Source of the DNA: Nitrospinaceae bacterium
Lineage (GTDB): Bacteria; Nitrospinota_A; UBA7883; JAJDBK01
NCBI GenBank assembly: GCA_029261405.1
Contig: JAJDBK010000068.1
Span: 46,486 to 110,485 of the forward strand
DNA: 64,000 bases
Direction of reading: 5' to 3'
Every line of letters starts with the position of its first letter. Position 1 is the first letter of the stretch. Position numbers and translations under genes: made by a program. Below are positions 44,877-54,307 of this stretch, piece after piece. The notes beneath the pieces were generated by a model. The model was not told the origin of the DNA, ran no database searches, and saw only the letters and a program-made list of their open reading frames with translations.

Positions 44877-46061
44877 TTAAAGGTCCCCTCCGATTCGATC
44901 AATATTTTTGTAGGCCCGCTCCATTTTTGAACGGAAAACCTCGTAGTTAAAGTTACGCTTCACATATCGCCGCGCTGTATCGCCGATCCTGTTCCGCAGA
45001 GCCTCGTCCTTTAATAGTAACAAAACAGAACGGGCGTATTCCATCTTTTCCGGCCTGGCAAGTTGCGCGGTCTCGTTTGTGAGCACTTGGGTGTGAGTCG
45101 GCATGTCGGTTGCCACCACCGGTTTTCCTGTTTCAAGATAGCTATATATCTTGAGAGGAGTGTTGTTACCCTCGCTCCGGGGGGAGAGGAGTATATCGGC
45201 CATATCGTAGAATGGACGCATATGGCTCATCGGCTTTGGCCCTGTGAAAATCACGTTCCTGGAAACTGCAAGCTCCCCGGCCATCTGCTTATATTTTTTC
45301 ACGCTTTTGTCGTCCCCACCGACGATCACAAACCGCACCGAAGGAACCTCCAGCGCCACAAATGGCGCCGCGTTCATCAGCAGATCAATCCCCTGATACG
45401 ACTCCAGGTTGCCGGTATAAAGCGCCACAAGTTCGTCGTCGGCGATCTTCAGTTCCTTACGGATCGACACTCCGGTCACGCCATCCGGCGGGTCTGGAAG
45501 TTCTGGAGGGATATCCTCGATCTGGAATATTTTTTTGCCATCAGTATGCGGTTTTGCCACATCGGTAAGGGCGGAGCAGACCGTAACTATACAGGCCGAT
45601 TTTTTCAAGGATGTCGTCTCAAGCCATTCGACAAACTTTAAGAGAGGCCCCATCTTCATGAACTTGCTGTAACGCAGCTGATCCGTCATATGTGAGTCCA
45701 TGTCGAAAACAAAAGGAACCCGGAAAATAGTACGGAGAACCAGGGCGATAAAGACCGACTCCTCTACGGCGTGGATTACATCGTACCTTTTGAAAAGCGA
45801 CATGAAAAAAGCGTAGAGCGACATAACCATGTCGTAAACGATCTTCTCTTTTGACGGGCCGATGGGCGGTTTCCCGACACCCGGAATTCTTACGGTGCGT
45901 CTGATCGTGACCCCCGGAATTTTTACATCGGCGCCATACGGATATGTGAGAAGATCAACAGTATGACCCAGATCTGTGAGAGAGCGAAGAACAAGTCGCA
46001 CGTTTATCGGAGTGCCCCGCTCCTCGAAGAAAGGCTGAGGCGCAAGAAAGAGTATTTTCAA
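44877..46061 (-). CDS. GT4-family glycosyltransferase
   Basis: A 394-residue GT-B glycosyltransferase. The N-terminus reads ILFLAPQPFFEERGTPINVR, a start common in this group, and the donor domain has LVALYTGNLESYQGIDLL and the region SPRSEGNNTPLKIYSYLETGKPV (in parts: SPRSEGNNTP, ETGKPVVATD). It lies between the MinD-like gene (10 bases) and a radical SAM gene (17 bases). The sugar and acceptor are unknown. Confidence 0.87.
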   Translation of the reverse strand: MKILFLAPQPFFEERGTPINVRLVLRSLTDLGHTVDLLTYPYGADVKIPGVTIRRTVRIPGVGKPPIGPSKEKIVYDMVMSLYAFFMSLFKRYDVIHAVEESVFIALVLRTIFRVPFVFDMDSHMTDQLRYSKFMKMGPLLKFVEWLETTSLKKSACIVTVCSALTDVAKPHTDGKKIFQIEDIPPELPDPPDGVTGVSIRKELKIADDELVALYTGNLESYQGIDLLMNAAPFVALEVPSVRFVIVGGDDKSVKKYKQMAGELAVSRNVIFTGPKPMSHMRPFYDMADILLSPRSEGNNTPLKIYSYLETGKPVVATDMPTHTQVLTNETAQLARPEKMEYARSVLLLLKDEALRNRIGDTARRYVKRNFNYEVFRSKMERAYKNIDRIGGDL

Positions 46062-46071
46062 GGGGCAAAGA

Positions 46072-47661
46072 TCAGTGATCGGTATTCTGGACTATGATCT
46101 CACCGTCATCGTTTATCTCCACGATTCGCACCTCGTCTTCGTCGGGCATCTCGAAATCGTCGTCATGCAGATCGTCACCTTTCCGACTAGACGCATGGGT
46201 GGTAGCCTTGGCCCCCGGTTGTTCGGGTGGAGCCTGAAGTGGAGTCGGCGTGTACTGTTGTTGCGGCGGGGCAAGAGTCGGCTGGGGATTGTTTATGGCC
46301 CGGTTGAAAGCAAGCAGTGTCTTTGCCAATACAAGGACATTTTTCTCCAGGGTTTTATTCATCGAGTTTTGAGTGGAGATAATGGATGATGCGACATTAT
46401 CAGGGAACGCGCTATGTGACCCGGAACCAGCTTCGGCCACAGTTTCCGCGAAATTGTTCTGGGCGTCGATTATGGCTGTTGTGAACCTTGCGAGGGCGTC
46501 GCTGTTCGAGTCGATCTTTTCCGCTATCTGAGCGAGAGCCTCCCGTGTGTTGGCAAGCTCCTCCACAAGTCGGCTGTTATCCACTGGAGCGGATTCGCCA
46601 CTGGTTTGCGGGGCTTTGTTCAAGGCGGCGACAATCTCTTTTTGTGTATCAAGAATTCCATGCAAAAACTCTGCTGGAACGGCCATAACAGAAGGAGCGC
46701 CTGCGGGAGCCGGTGATGGGGCGCCGACTTGCTTGCCAGATGGTTCGATCAGAAGTGAGGTGTCGGACATCTGTTGGTGGGCCTCTTTGGTCACAGCCCT
46801 CTTTTTTGCTTTTCCGGCCCTGCGCTGGTTAAACGAGTTAATTTTCTCACAAAAATCCTCGTCGGTGGCGCTCTGGGCGAAATCCATGATGAAATCGCTG
46901 GTCCCGAGGCCATCGTCCTTGTTGGGCCATTTTTCGATAACTACAGACAGGCTGGAGAACCCCTGCACCGCCGGGCAATCGAGATCCGATGACATGATCG
47001 GCTCTTTCCTGGTGGTGACCACGGGCATATTGTCGTCGAGCATGATCGTGGGAAGCCCTTCCACATCCATTCCATGTGATTTATGGGACGCTGTCCTGAT
47101 CTTCCCGACAGCCTGGTCGGCGGAATGTCCGGTCTTGAACATATTGGGAAGAATAAAGACCGAACCTTCATATTCGGCGCCAGCCAGAAGTTTTATTACA
47201 GCGTAACCGTCGTTAAGCGCCTCCGGCTCCGGTGAAATAACCACGATAACAGCGTCGGAAGCTTTCATTATCGCAAGGCTATCGGAGCTTAAGTCAGCGG
47301 TGGTATCGATGATTAAGTAGTCAAAGTCGTCAATCTCGTTGAACTTTCGCACCACCGCCATATAAAGATCGTCGTCGATTCTGACCATCTCCGAAACCGC
47401 GTCGCCCCCCGGCAAGACACTTATCCCGATAGGGCCGCCGATCATAACGTCGGAGATGGTGGTCTCTTCTTCACGGATAAGTTCGCTCAAACCCTTTTCA
47501 GGGGTTGCCCCGATCATATCGACCACATTTCCCCCGGCTGTGTCAGCGTCGAACAGGCATACGCTGTTCCCGGCCAGGCTTAAGGCAATAGAAAGATTTA
47601 CCGAAATAGTGGTTTTCCCGATACCGGCCTTACCGCCAGCGATGGCGATGATTTTTCTCAT
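46072..47661 (-). CDS. MinD/ParA-like ATPase with long C-terminal extension
   Basis: 529 residues. About 1-250 are a MinD/ParA ATPase: deviant Walker A GGKAGIGKTTISVNLS with the signature lysine kept, LFDADTAGGNVVDM, YLIIDTTADLSSD. The rest is unlike MinD: a Pro/Ala linker, predicted helices with heptad character (about 360-440), a Pro/Gln-rich stretch and an acidic tail (DLHDDDFEMPDEDEVRIVE). Such an extension suggests a scaffold or partner-binding role. It is the first gene of the six-gene operon and could position its enzymes at the membrane. This is inferred. Confidence 0.85.
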   Translation of the reverse strand: MRKIIAIAGGKAGIGKTTISVNLSIALSLAGNSVCLFDADTAGGNVVDMIGATPEKGLSELIREEETTISDVMIGGPIGISVLPGGDAVSEMVRIDDDLYMAVVRKFNEIDDFDYLIIDTTADLSSDSLAIMKASDAVIVVISPEPEALNDGYAVIKLLAGAEYEGSVFILPNMFKTGHSADQAVGKIRTASHKSHGMDVEGLPTIMLDDNMPVVTTRKEPIMSSDLDCPAVQGFSSLSVVIEKWPNKDDGLGTSDFIMDFAQSATDEDFCEKINSFNQRRAGKAKKRAVTKEAHQQMSDTSLLIEPSGKQVGAPSPAPAGAPSVMAVPAEFLHGILDTQKEIVAALNKAPQTSGESAPVDNSRLVEELANTREALAQIAEKIDSNSDALARFTTAIIDAQNNFAETVAEAGSGSHSAFPDNVASSIISTQNSMNKTLEKNVLVLAKTLLAFNRAINNPQPTLAPPQQQYTPTPLQAPPEQPGAKATTHASSRKGDDLHDDDFEMPDEDEVRIVEINDDGEIIVQNTDH

Positions 47662-47747
47662 ATGATCAGACCTTAACGCCGTTTGGTTGGTTGAAAGTTG
47701 GTGAACGGTTTTATCCCGTGAATTACAACGATTCCCGCGAAAGAGCT

Positions 47748-47778
47748 AGTATAACCGACTTGTCTGGTTACAAGTCAA
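47748..47778 (-). promoter_or_regulatory. Candidate promoter of the MinD-like/radical SAM operon
   Basis: On the minus strand TTGACT (47773-47778) and TATACT (47748-47753) are well matched boxes, but 19 bases apart, longer than ideal. They lie about 87 bases upstream of the MinD-like ATG and downstream of the tRNA gene. Confidence 0.4.
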
Positions 47779-47845
47779 GGGTTGACCGATTATTCACTGC
47801 CGACGTTTTTCGTATCTCCTGTCGCCCCATACAGGGTGGAGAGGG

Positions 47846-47922
47846 TGGTGGGCCCACCAGGACTCGAACCTGGAACCATCCGGTTATGAGCCGGAAGCTC
47901 TAGCCAGTTGAGCTATGGGCCC
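47846..47922 (-). tRNA. tRNA with CAU anticodon, probably tRNA-Ile2 (lysidine type)
   Basis: A full 77-base cloverleaf including encoded CCA: acceptor GGGCCCA/TGGGCCC, D arm GCTC...GAGC, anticodon arm TCCGG-CTCATAA-CCGGA, T arm CCAGG-TTCGAGT-CCTGG. The CAU anticodon means Met or Ile2. C4-G69 and C5-G68 in the acceptor match the known TilS determinants of tRNA-Ile2, and there is no initiator-type 1-72 mismatch. It lies just downstream of rpoD. Confidence 0.9.
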
Positions 47923-47926
47923 ACAA

Positions 47927-47957
47927 TCCGGGTCGCCATCTTGCGGGACAACCCGGA
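47927..47957 (-). promoter_or_regulatory. Hairpin between rpoD and the tRNA
   Basis: TCCGGGT and ACCCGGA form a 7-base stem with a 17-base loop in the 47-base gap after the rpoD stop. There is no T-run on the minus strand, so transcription can continue into the tRNA. It may serve as a processing stem. Confidence 0.45.
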
Positions 47958-47969
47958 AACAATAATATC

Positions 47970-49706
47970 TTAACCCTCTACAAAAGACTGCAGCTTTTTC
48001 GAGCGTGAGGGATGCCGCAGTTTCCGAAGCGCTTTAGCTTCAATCTGACGTATCCTCTCGCGTGTGACCTCAAAATCCTGGCCAACCTCTTCTAACGTAT
48101 GCTCCGAATCGATTCCGATGCCGAACCGTTTTCGGATAACTTTCTCTTCTCGCGTCGCCAGGGAGGATAATACATCTGCGGTCTGGTCTTTCAGGTTTGT
48201 CCTGATAACCGACTCCACCGGACTCATCACCTTTTTGTCTTCGATAAAATCACCGAGATGCGAATCCTCCTCTTCGCCGATCGGTGTTTCCAGGGAGATC
48301 GGCTCTTTGGCGATCTTGAGAACCTTACGCACCTTATCGACAGGCATGGCCATCTTTTCGGCGATCTCTTCAGGTGTAGGTTCCCTGCCCAGATACTGTA
48401 CAAGCTGACGCGATGTCCGAATAAGCTTGTTGATGGTCTCTATCATGTGGACCGGAATACGGATAGTTCTGGCCTGATCGGCTATGGCTCTGGTAATGGC
48501 CTGCCTGATCCACCATGTGGCATAGGTCGAAAACTTGTACCCACGGCGGTATTCAAACTTGTCCACCGCTTTCATGAGGCCGATGTTCCCCTCCTGGATA
48601 AGATCGAGAAACTGCAGGCCACGGTTCGTATATTTCTTTGCTATCGACACCACCAGCCTCAGGTTGGCCTCTGCAAGCGCCATCTTGGCGGAACGCTCTT
48701 TGGCGAATCCCCTCTCAAGGCTTGAGACTGTAAGTTTTATCTCTTCCAGGGGCGCTTGCGATTCCGCCTCAACCTGCTTGATCCTTTTCTTTGCGTTTTT
48801 TATCTCATTTTCATACTGGGCCTGTTTTTCAGGGGAGACCTTCCGTTTGCTCTTCCTTACCACTTCCAGCTTTCGGGCGACCCTCAAACCGAGTTTTTCT
48901 TCAGCGTTACGGATGGCCCCGTCCGCCTCTTTGCAAACAACGCCAAATTCCCTGATCCGGTTGATGATGTTCTCCATCAGCGCTGGTTCAAGTTTGATCT
49001 TCTTTATGAGACTGGCCACCTGCTCCCGATACTTTTCTTCGCTTAAGGTATGGCTGGTCTTCTCCTTGATGGTGATTCGTTTCAGTCGCAGTTTCGACCT
49101 TACCTCCACCAGTTTGCTTCCGGCTACCTTGAGCTGACGGACCAGGGCCATTACCCGTTTCTCTTCAGCTTTCAGTTTCTCCTCCGAGGTATCTTCGGAA
49201 GATTCGTTCCACTCCACCAGACTCTGTAGCGGTACGATCTCTTTCTTGACGTTCTCGGCGGTCGTGACTATCTCGTTGACGGTGACAGGTGAGTTGATAA
49301 CAGCGTTAATCACCTCATTCTGTCCCTCCTCGATCTGTTTGGCGATAGTCACCTCACCCTCGCGGGTGAGTAGCGAGATCGATCCCATCTCCTTGAGGTA
49401 CATCCTTACAGGATCTTCCGAGGAAGCAAAGGAGGAGCCTTCAAAATCGCTTTTGGACGCGCTTTTGCTCGTCTTCTTGCCAGCAGTGGGATTGCTTTTT
49501 TCGGCCAGGTAGGACGCTTCGTCCTGGGCGTCGATCAAGTCCACACCCACCTTCTCAAAACGGGTCATGATCGTTTCGATCTGCTCCGGCGTAACGATGG
49601 CCGCAGGTAAGGACTCGTTTAATTCGTCGTAAGTGAGGTAGCCTTTCTGCTTCCCCTTTTCTATAAGATCGTTGACAGGGTTGTTTTTGGACGTCTTTGC
49701 CACCAC
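47970..49706 (-). CDS. rpoD: Primary sigma factor RpoD (sigma-70)
   Basis: The housekeeping sigma factor, 578 residues. It has region 1.1 at the N-terminus, region 1.2 ([21 protein letters not shown]), a long non-conserved region (about 150-330), regions 2.1-2.4 ([35 protein letters not shown]), region 3 ([13 protein letters not shown]) and region 4.2 ([18 protein letters not shown]). It lies 44 bases downstream of dnaG on the same strand, as in the classical macromolecular synthesis operon; rpsU is absent here. Confidence 0.98.
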   Translation of the reverse strand: MVAKTSKNNPVNDLIEKGKQKGYLTYDELNESLPAAIVTPEQIETIMTRFEKVGVDLIDAQDEASYLAEKSNPTAGKKTSKSASKSDFEGSSFASSEDPVRMYLKEMGSISLLTREGEVTIAKQIEEGQNEVINAVINSPVTVNEIVTTAENVKKEIVPLQSLVEWNESSEDTSEEKLKAEEKRVMALVRQLKVAGSKLVEVRSKLRLKRITIKEKTSHTLSEEKYREQVASLIKKIKLEPALMENIINRIREFGVVCKEADGAIRNAEEKLGLRVARKLEVVRKSKRKVSPEKQAQYENEIKNAKKRIKQVEAESQAPLEEIKLTVSSLERGFAKERSAKMALAEANLRLVVSIAKKYTNRGLQFLDLIQEGNIGLMKAVDKFEYRRGYKFSTYATWWIRQAITRAIADQARTIRIPVHMIETINKLIRTSRQLVQYLGREPTPEEIAEKMAMPVDKVRKVLKIAKEPISLETPIGEEEDSHLGDFIEDKKVMSPVESVIRTNLKDQTADVLSSLATREEKVIRKRFGIGIDSEHTLEEVGQDFEVTRERIRQIEAKALRKLRHPSRSKKLQSFVEG

Positions 49707-49750
49707 AGTTCTCCGTCCCGGTTTAAAATTTTGAAAAAATTAATCAGGCA

Positions 49751-51511
49751 TTATATTCCTTTTTGTCTATATTCTAAATACTTTTTTTTCGCTTCCTCAT
49801 ATTCTTCCTTATCGTCACTCTTTTCCGCCGTTATCATTCTCTCCAAAAGAGTACGCCGCATTGCCTTTCCATACTTTAGCCGGTTGACTATCTGGCTGGC
49901 CGCTTTCTCCGATTCGTCGGCGTCAAACAGGCTCTTATCGACAAGAAGTGAAGATAACTCCCTCCGTAATCCGTCATCCTCGGTAACGTTTATCAGATCA
50001 GCCGGAGCGAGAACCCCCCTGGCGCTCTCCTCCTTTATTAGAGTGAAGAGGCTTTGATTCACCCCTTCTGAAAAATCGGAGACCGTAATTTCACTGCCTA
50101 CTGTGGAAATATATTCGGGGTGGGCGAAAAAGACCGCCAGAAGAATCCGTTCACCGTTATCGGAATTCGGTTTCCGTTCCTTTGAACCTGTCGCTCTCCC
50201 CGAAGGTCGCTCTCCCCTGCCAAGGCGGGAAAGTTCACGGTGGATAACGTTGATATCTGTGCCGGTCCGCGCTGAGAGGTACCTGCCGTAGTGGGATCGC
50301 TCAACCTCATCTGATAGACCCACCACAATCGGCAGAACCTCCCTTACAGCTGAAATCTTCCCTTCCACCGACATAAGATCATGTTTATTCAGGATGTTAT
50401 CAATCAAGAACCGGGAGAATGAATCGGCCTCGGACAACATCTCACCAAGGTCGCCACGACTGTTTTTCTTCAGGTAGTCGTCCGGGTCGCACGAGTCGGG
50501 AAGGACCGCCACCCTTGTTTTTACACCGTAATCGATCAGCGCCGGACCGCTACGCTGTACCGCTTTAATCCCCGCCTCGTCACCGTCAAAGAGAAAAATC
50601 GCTTCCGGGCAGATCCGTTTGATGGCAGAGGCGTGCCGCTGGGTAAACGCTGTGCCGCTGGCCGCCACGACATTTGTAAACCCCGCCTTGTACATCGAAA
50701 TAAGATCTATATATCCCTCCACGATAATTACCGAGCCTTTTTTTCTGGCTGGCTCTTTCGCCTCGTACAGACCGTACAGGGCGGAGCTTTTATGGTAGAT
50801 CGGCGTTTCGGGACTGTTGATATACTTGGCGCCACGGCTTTCGTCTCCGACTATCCTTCCGCCGAAAGCGATCACCCTGCCAGAATAGTCGCGTAACGGA
50901 AAAAGAAGACGCGACCTGAATCTGTCGATGTATGAACCACGCTTCCCCATGGTCACAAGACCGGCTTTGTCGAGAATTTCCGGGTCAAAACGGCCCTTCC
51001 GCCCCAGATCGGTCGCCAAAGCCTCCCACTCGTTCGGCGCCCAGCCGAGGCGGAATTTAGCGGCGACCTCAGGGTCAATCCCTCTTGATTTCAAGTATTT
51101 GTCCACAGGAGAGCCTTCGCCTGAGTCTTTAAGACGCTTTTCGTAATATACTGTCGCCGCCTCCATCGCCTCATACAACTTTTCGTTCCATGACGGTTTT
51201 AGCTGGCCTTCACTCCGGGGAATCGTCACTCCGTATCGTTCGGCGAGGCTTCGCACCGACTCCGGGAATGTCATTCCCTCCTGTTTCATCACAAAAGTGA
51301 AGACGTTGCCCCCCTCCCCACACCCGAAACAGTGGAAAATCTGCTTGCCGGGGTGAACGTTAAAGGAGGGGGACTTCTCCTTGTGGAAAGGGCAGATGGT
51401 CTTGTAGTTGGCCCCCGCCCTCTTGAGCTGGAGATAAGAGCCTATAACCTCCACGATGTCAGCGCGGCTCCTGACTTCTTCAATAACCTCTTGCGGAATG
51501 ACACTCGACAT
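49751..51511 (-). CDS. dnaG: DNA primase DnaG
   Basis: DnaG makes RNA primers for replication. The 586-residue protein has the zinc-binding CHC2 domain (CPFHKEKSPSFNVHP...HCFGCGEGG), the catalytic core with the Toprim segment VIIVEGYIDLISMYKAG and FLFDGDEAGIKA, and a C-terminal helicase-interaction domain. It is the first gene of the dnaG-rpoD-tRNA unit and has a strong promoter upstream. Confidence 0.97.
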   Translation of the reverse strand: MSSVIPQEVIEEVRSRADIVEVIGSYLQLKRAGANYKTICPFHKEKSPSFNVHPGKQIFHCFGCGEGGNVFTFVMKQEGMTFPESVRSLAERYGVTIPRSEGQLKPSWNEKLYEAMEAATVYYEKRLKDSGEGSPVDKYLKSRGIDPEVAAKFRLGWAPNEWEALATDLGRKGRFDPEILDKAGLVTMGKRGSYIDRFRSRLLFPLRDYSGRVIAFGGRIVGDESRGAKYINSPETPIYHKSSALYGLYEAKEPARKKGSVIIVEGYIDLISMYKAGFTNVVAASGTAFTQRHASAIKRICPEAIFLFDGDEAGIKAVQRSGPALIDYGVKTRVAVLPDSCDPDDYLKKNSRGDLGEMLSEADSFSRFLIDNILNKHDLMSVEGKISAVREVLPIVVGLSDEVERSHYGRYLSARTGTDINVIHRELSRLGRGERPSGRATGSKERKPNSDNGERILLAVFFAHPEYISTVGSEITVSDFSEGVNQSLFTLIKEESARGVLAPADLINVTEDDGLRRELSSLLVDKSLFDADESEKAASQIVNRLKYGKAMRRTLLERMITAEKSDDKEEYEEAKKKYLEYRQKGI

Positions 51512-51549
51512 GCAACGGAACCCGGATAATGGATAATAATGACCAGAGG

Positions 51550-51579
51550 ATAGTATCTGCCCAGAATTTTATATGTCAA
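51550..51579 (-). promoter_or_regulatory. Promoter of dnaG-rpoD
   Basis: On the minus strand TTGACA (51574-51579, perfect -35) and TACTAT (51550-51555) are 18 bases apart, about 40 bases upstream of the dnaG ATG. Confidence 0.65.
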
Positions 51580-51582
51580 CCG

Positions 51583-51611
51583 TTGCTCGCGGCATGGGAG
51601 TAATATAGAAT
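51583..51611 (+). promoter_or_regulatory. Candidate promoter of the HIT-protein gene (leaderless layout)
   Basis: TTGCTC (51583-51588) and TAGAAT (51606-51611) are 17 bases apart. The -10 ends 7 bases before the ATG at 51619, so transcription would begin at or next to the start codon. No ribosome-binding site lies at normal spacing. Confidence 0.5.
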
Positions 51612-51618
51612 CAATCGC

Positions 51619-51963
51619 ATGAATGATTGTTTGTTCTGTAAAATTGCGTCTGGCGAGATACCGTCGAAGAAAATCGCCGAATCTGATGATATCTACGCCT
51701 TCGAGGATGTAAACCCGCAAGCGCCTACTCACATCCTGCTCATCCCGAAAAAACACGTTCCGTCGAACCTGGAGCTTGTGGATGGGGACAAAAAAGTAGT
51801 CGGCCAGATTTTTCTGATGGCAAACGAAATCGCCGCACAGCTTGGGATTGACCAGACCGGGTTCAGGGTCGTCACCAACTGTGGCGCCAACGCCGGCCAG
51901 GCGGTATCTCATATCCATTTTCATCTTCTCGGCGGCAGAGAGATGAGCTGGCCTCCCGGCTAG
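51619..51963 (+). CDS. HIT-family nucleotide hydrolase (HinT-like)
   Basis: A 114-residue histidine-triad protein that hydrolyses AMP-lysine or AMP-amide type bonds in characterised HinT relatives. The N-terminus CLFCKIASGEIPSKKIAES is typical, as is HILLIPKKHVPS, and the triad is HIHFHLLGGREMSWPPG. It is divergent from dnaG and followed 7 bases later by rsmB. Its promoter suggests a leaderless mRNA. Confidence 0.94.
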   Translation: MNDCLFCKIASGEIPSKKIAESDDIYAFEDVNPQAPTHILLIPKKHVPSNLELVDGDKKVVGQIFLMANEIAAQLGIDQTGFRVVTNCGANAGQAVSHIHFHLLGGREMSWPPG

Positions 51964-51970
51964 CCTGTTT

Positions 51971-53365
51971 GTGATAGACAAATCCCGCCAAACCGCCTTT
52001 TTAGTCCTGCTCGACTTTGAAAAGGGGGTAACGAAACCTGTCGATGGAAAAACCAACAGCGTCAGGCTCGACACAAGGTTTCAGACCGTAGCGCGGTCAC
52101 AAAAACTGACGGGTCGCGACAAGGCGTTCGCATCGGAGCTTGTCTACGGCGTGACACGGTGGCGCCGGTCTCTCGATCTCGTAATTTCACGATACAGCCG
52201 GACACCACCAAAAAAACTGACCAGACAGGTTCTGGTTCTTCTCCGCATGGCTTTATACCAGATGACGGTAATGGAGAAGGTATGGGCGCACGCCGCCGTG
52301 AACGAAACCGTAAATCTGGCAAAAAAAGATCACAAGGCAAAACATTTCGCCCGTTTTATCAACGGAACCTTGCGAGCGATGGCAAGAGAGCTTGAACCAT
52401 TGCTACAGATGGTAAGAGCGACAAAAATTACAAAATCCGGAGCGGGAGAGATAGTAGGAAATGAATACTCACTTCCAGGTTGGCTTGCACAGAGGTGGGT
52501 GAAAAATTTCGGAGAGCAAAAGGCGCTGGAATTCGCCGAAGGTTCCAACTGTAAAGCGCCCCTCTTTTTACGGATGAACAGGCTTGCGACAGAGAAGGCC
52601 GCTTTTGAAGAAAAACTAAGAAACTCCGGTTATACATTTGAACCATTCCGGTTTTGTGACGACGCATACACCATTACAGATGGCCCCCCCTTCACCCCGG
52701 ACAGCCCACTTTTCAAAAGAGGGTTAACGCAACCCCAGGACGGCTCCTCCATTGTGGCCGCATCACTGCTCTCCCCGAAACCGGGTGACACCGTGGCTGA
52801 TATCTGTTGTGGCAAGGGGATAAAAACCGGGTTTTTTCTCGAACGGATGGAAAACCGGGGAACCCTTTTTGCCATGGACAGTTCATTCCCCGGCCTCAAG
52901 GAGCTTTCCATTAACATGAGCAGACTCGGACATAAGGCTCACCGGGCGGTCATGGGGGACGCTGGTCGGCCCTGGCCGGTAAACCGCCGGTTTGACCATA
53001 TATTCATCGACGCGCCATGTTCATCCACCGGTGTTATCCGCCGCCACCCGGAGATCAAATGGAACCGGACAGAAGAGTTCATTCACAAAATGGCCGATAT
53101 CCAGAAGAAGATAGTGACAACCGCCATCGACTATCTGGCGCCTTCCGGTCGTATGGTTTATTCTGTATGCTCTCTGGAGCCGGAGGAGGGTATCGACCGG
53201 GTGGAGGAGGCTCTTGAAACGCACAAGGATATTACGCGAATGGATATAAGAGAGATCAATCCCGCCCTCGCCGATATAACAAACAGGTCGGGTGATCTTT
53301 TTGTACAGCCCGGAGCTTTCGGGATGGACGGTTTTTTTAGTTCGGCGCTTGTAAAGGCCGGTTGA
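51971..53365 (+). CDS. rsmB: 16S rRNA m5C methyltransferase RsmB/NOP family
   Basis: RsmB methylates C967 of 16S rRNA in E. coli. The 464 residues hold an N-terminal NusB-like RNA-binding domain (LVYGVTRWRRSLDLVI) and a C-terminal Rossmann methyltransferase: DICCGKGIKTGFFLE, FDHIFIDAPCSSTGVIRRHP (first Cys) and MVYSVCSLEPEEG (catalytic Cys). The start is a GTG at 51971. It is followed 3 bases later by the PASTA gene. Confidence 0.93.
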   Translation: MIDKSRQTAFLVLLDFEKGVTKPVDGKTNSVRLDTRFQTVARSQKLTGRDKAFASELVYGVTRWRRSLDLVISRYSRTPPKKLTRQVLVLLRMALYQMTVMEKVWAHAAVNETVNLAKKDHKAKHFARFINGTLRAMARELEPLLQMVRATKITKSGAGEIVGNEYSLPGWLAQRWVKNFGEQKALEFAEGSNCKAPLFLRMNRLATEKAAFEEKLRNSGYTFEPFRFCDDAYTITDGPPFTPDSPLFKRGLTQPQDGSSIVAASLLSPKPGDTVADICCGKGIKTGFFLERMENRGTLFAMDSSFPGLKELSINMSRLGHKAHRAVMGDAGRPWPVNRRFDHIFIDAPCSSTGVIRRHPEIKWNRTEEFIHKMADIQKKIVTTAIDYLAPSGRMVYSVCSLEPEEGIDRVEEALETHKDITRMDIREINPALADITNRSGDLFVQPGAFGMDGFFSSALVKAG

Positions 53366-53368
53366 CGT

Positions 53369-54307
53369 ATGCTCAATATTTTCAGGATGTTTACTCTGCT
53401 GTGCGCAGTTGCGGTAGTCAGCGGTGTGATCGTGATGAAAATTGCGATGTATCAGGGGGGAGAGTCTATAACCACCCCCGATATCTCCGGCAAGAGAATA
53501 ATTCCGGCCCTTGAAACTCTGGAAAAAGCGGGGCTTTACCTCAAAGTTGTCCGGCTCGATTTCTCCCCCTCCATAACCAAGGACCGGATCATCTCCCAAA
53601 ACCCTGTCAGGGGAGAGAAAACCAAAAAAGGGCGCGATGTCAGGGTGATTGTAAGCCGTGGCTCCAAAGAGACTCTGGCTCCAACGTTGACCGGCGCCAG
53701 CCTCAACATGGCCGAGTCGATACTGACCCGGAACGGAATAAAAACAAGAAAAAAAGTCTACATGCACGCCGACACCCCGGCCAACACCATTCTGGCCCAG
53801 AAACCGCTCGCCCAGACCACCATGTCACGGGGAGACGCCATGACCCTGCTCGTCTCGCTGGGGAAAGCGCCCGAATATATCATGGCGCCAGATTTTATCG
53901 ACCAGCCGATCTCCTACGCCATGGAGCGACTTAAATCGATCAATCTCAAAATCAGCAGGGTCACCTACAAACCATCCCCTTTCAAGGAGCGTGGTTATGT
54001 ACTCTCGCAAGATCCACCTTTCGGTACAAAGGTCAAGAAGGGATCGTTCATCTCACTGCTGGTTTCGGAAGGAGTGGCGGAGGGAGCCGATGATCCTGCC
54101 ACATTCACATTCCTTTATTATACGATTCCCGATATGCCATCGGCGGTAAAGGTCTCCATATTCCAGGAGAACCTCGACGGAGAGGACGAAGTCTATAACC
54201 GGGTCCACAGACCGGGCGACACGCTCTCCCTTCTGGTGAGAATCAAGGGGCATACCACCGTCAAGATCTTCATAAACAACGAGCTTGCCGAAGCCCGACG
54301 TTATTGA
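53369..54307 (+). CDS. Membrane-anchored PASTA-domain protein
   Basis: 312 residues with one N-terminal membrane helix (about 5-27) and then three PASTA repeats (about 35-100, 100-168, 172-236), marked by pairs such as ISQNPVRGEKTKKG, LAQKPLAQTTMSRGD and LSQDPPFGTKVKKGS. A C-terminal beta domain follows (about 240-312). PASTA domains bind peptidoglycan or cell-wall ligands. There is no kinase or PBP domain attached. It lies between rsmB and rsmI with 3-base and 1-base junctions. Confidence 0.88.
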   Translation: MLNIFRMFTLLCAVAVVSGVIVMKIAMYQGGESITTPDISGKRIIPALETLEKAGLYLKVVRLDFSPSITKDRIISQNPVRGEKTKKGRDVRVIVSRGSKETLAPTLTGASLNMAESILTRNGIKTRKKVYMHADTPANTILAQKPLAQTTMSRGDAMTLLVSLGKAPEYIMAPDFIDQPISYAMERLKSINLKISRVTYKPSPFKERGYVLSQDPPFGTKVKKGSFISLLVSEGVAEGADDPATFTFLYYTIPDMPSAVKVSIFQENLDGEDEVYNRVHRPGDTLSLLVRIKGHTTVKIFINNELAEARRY

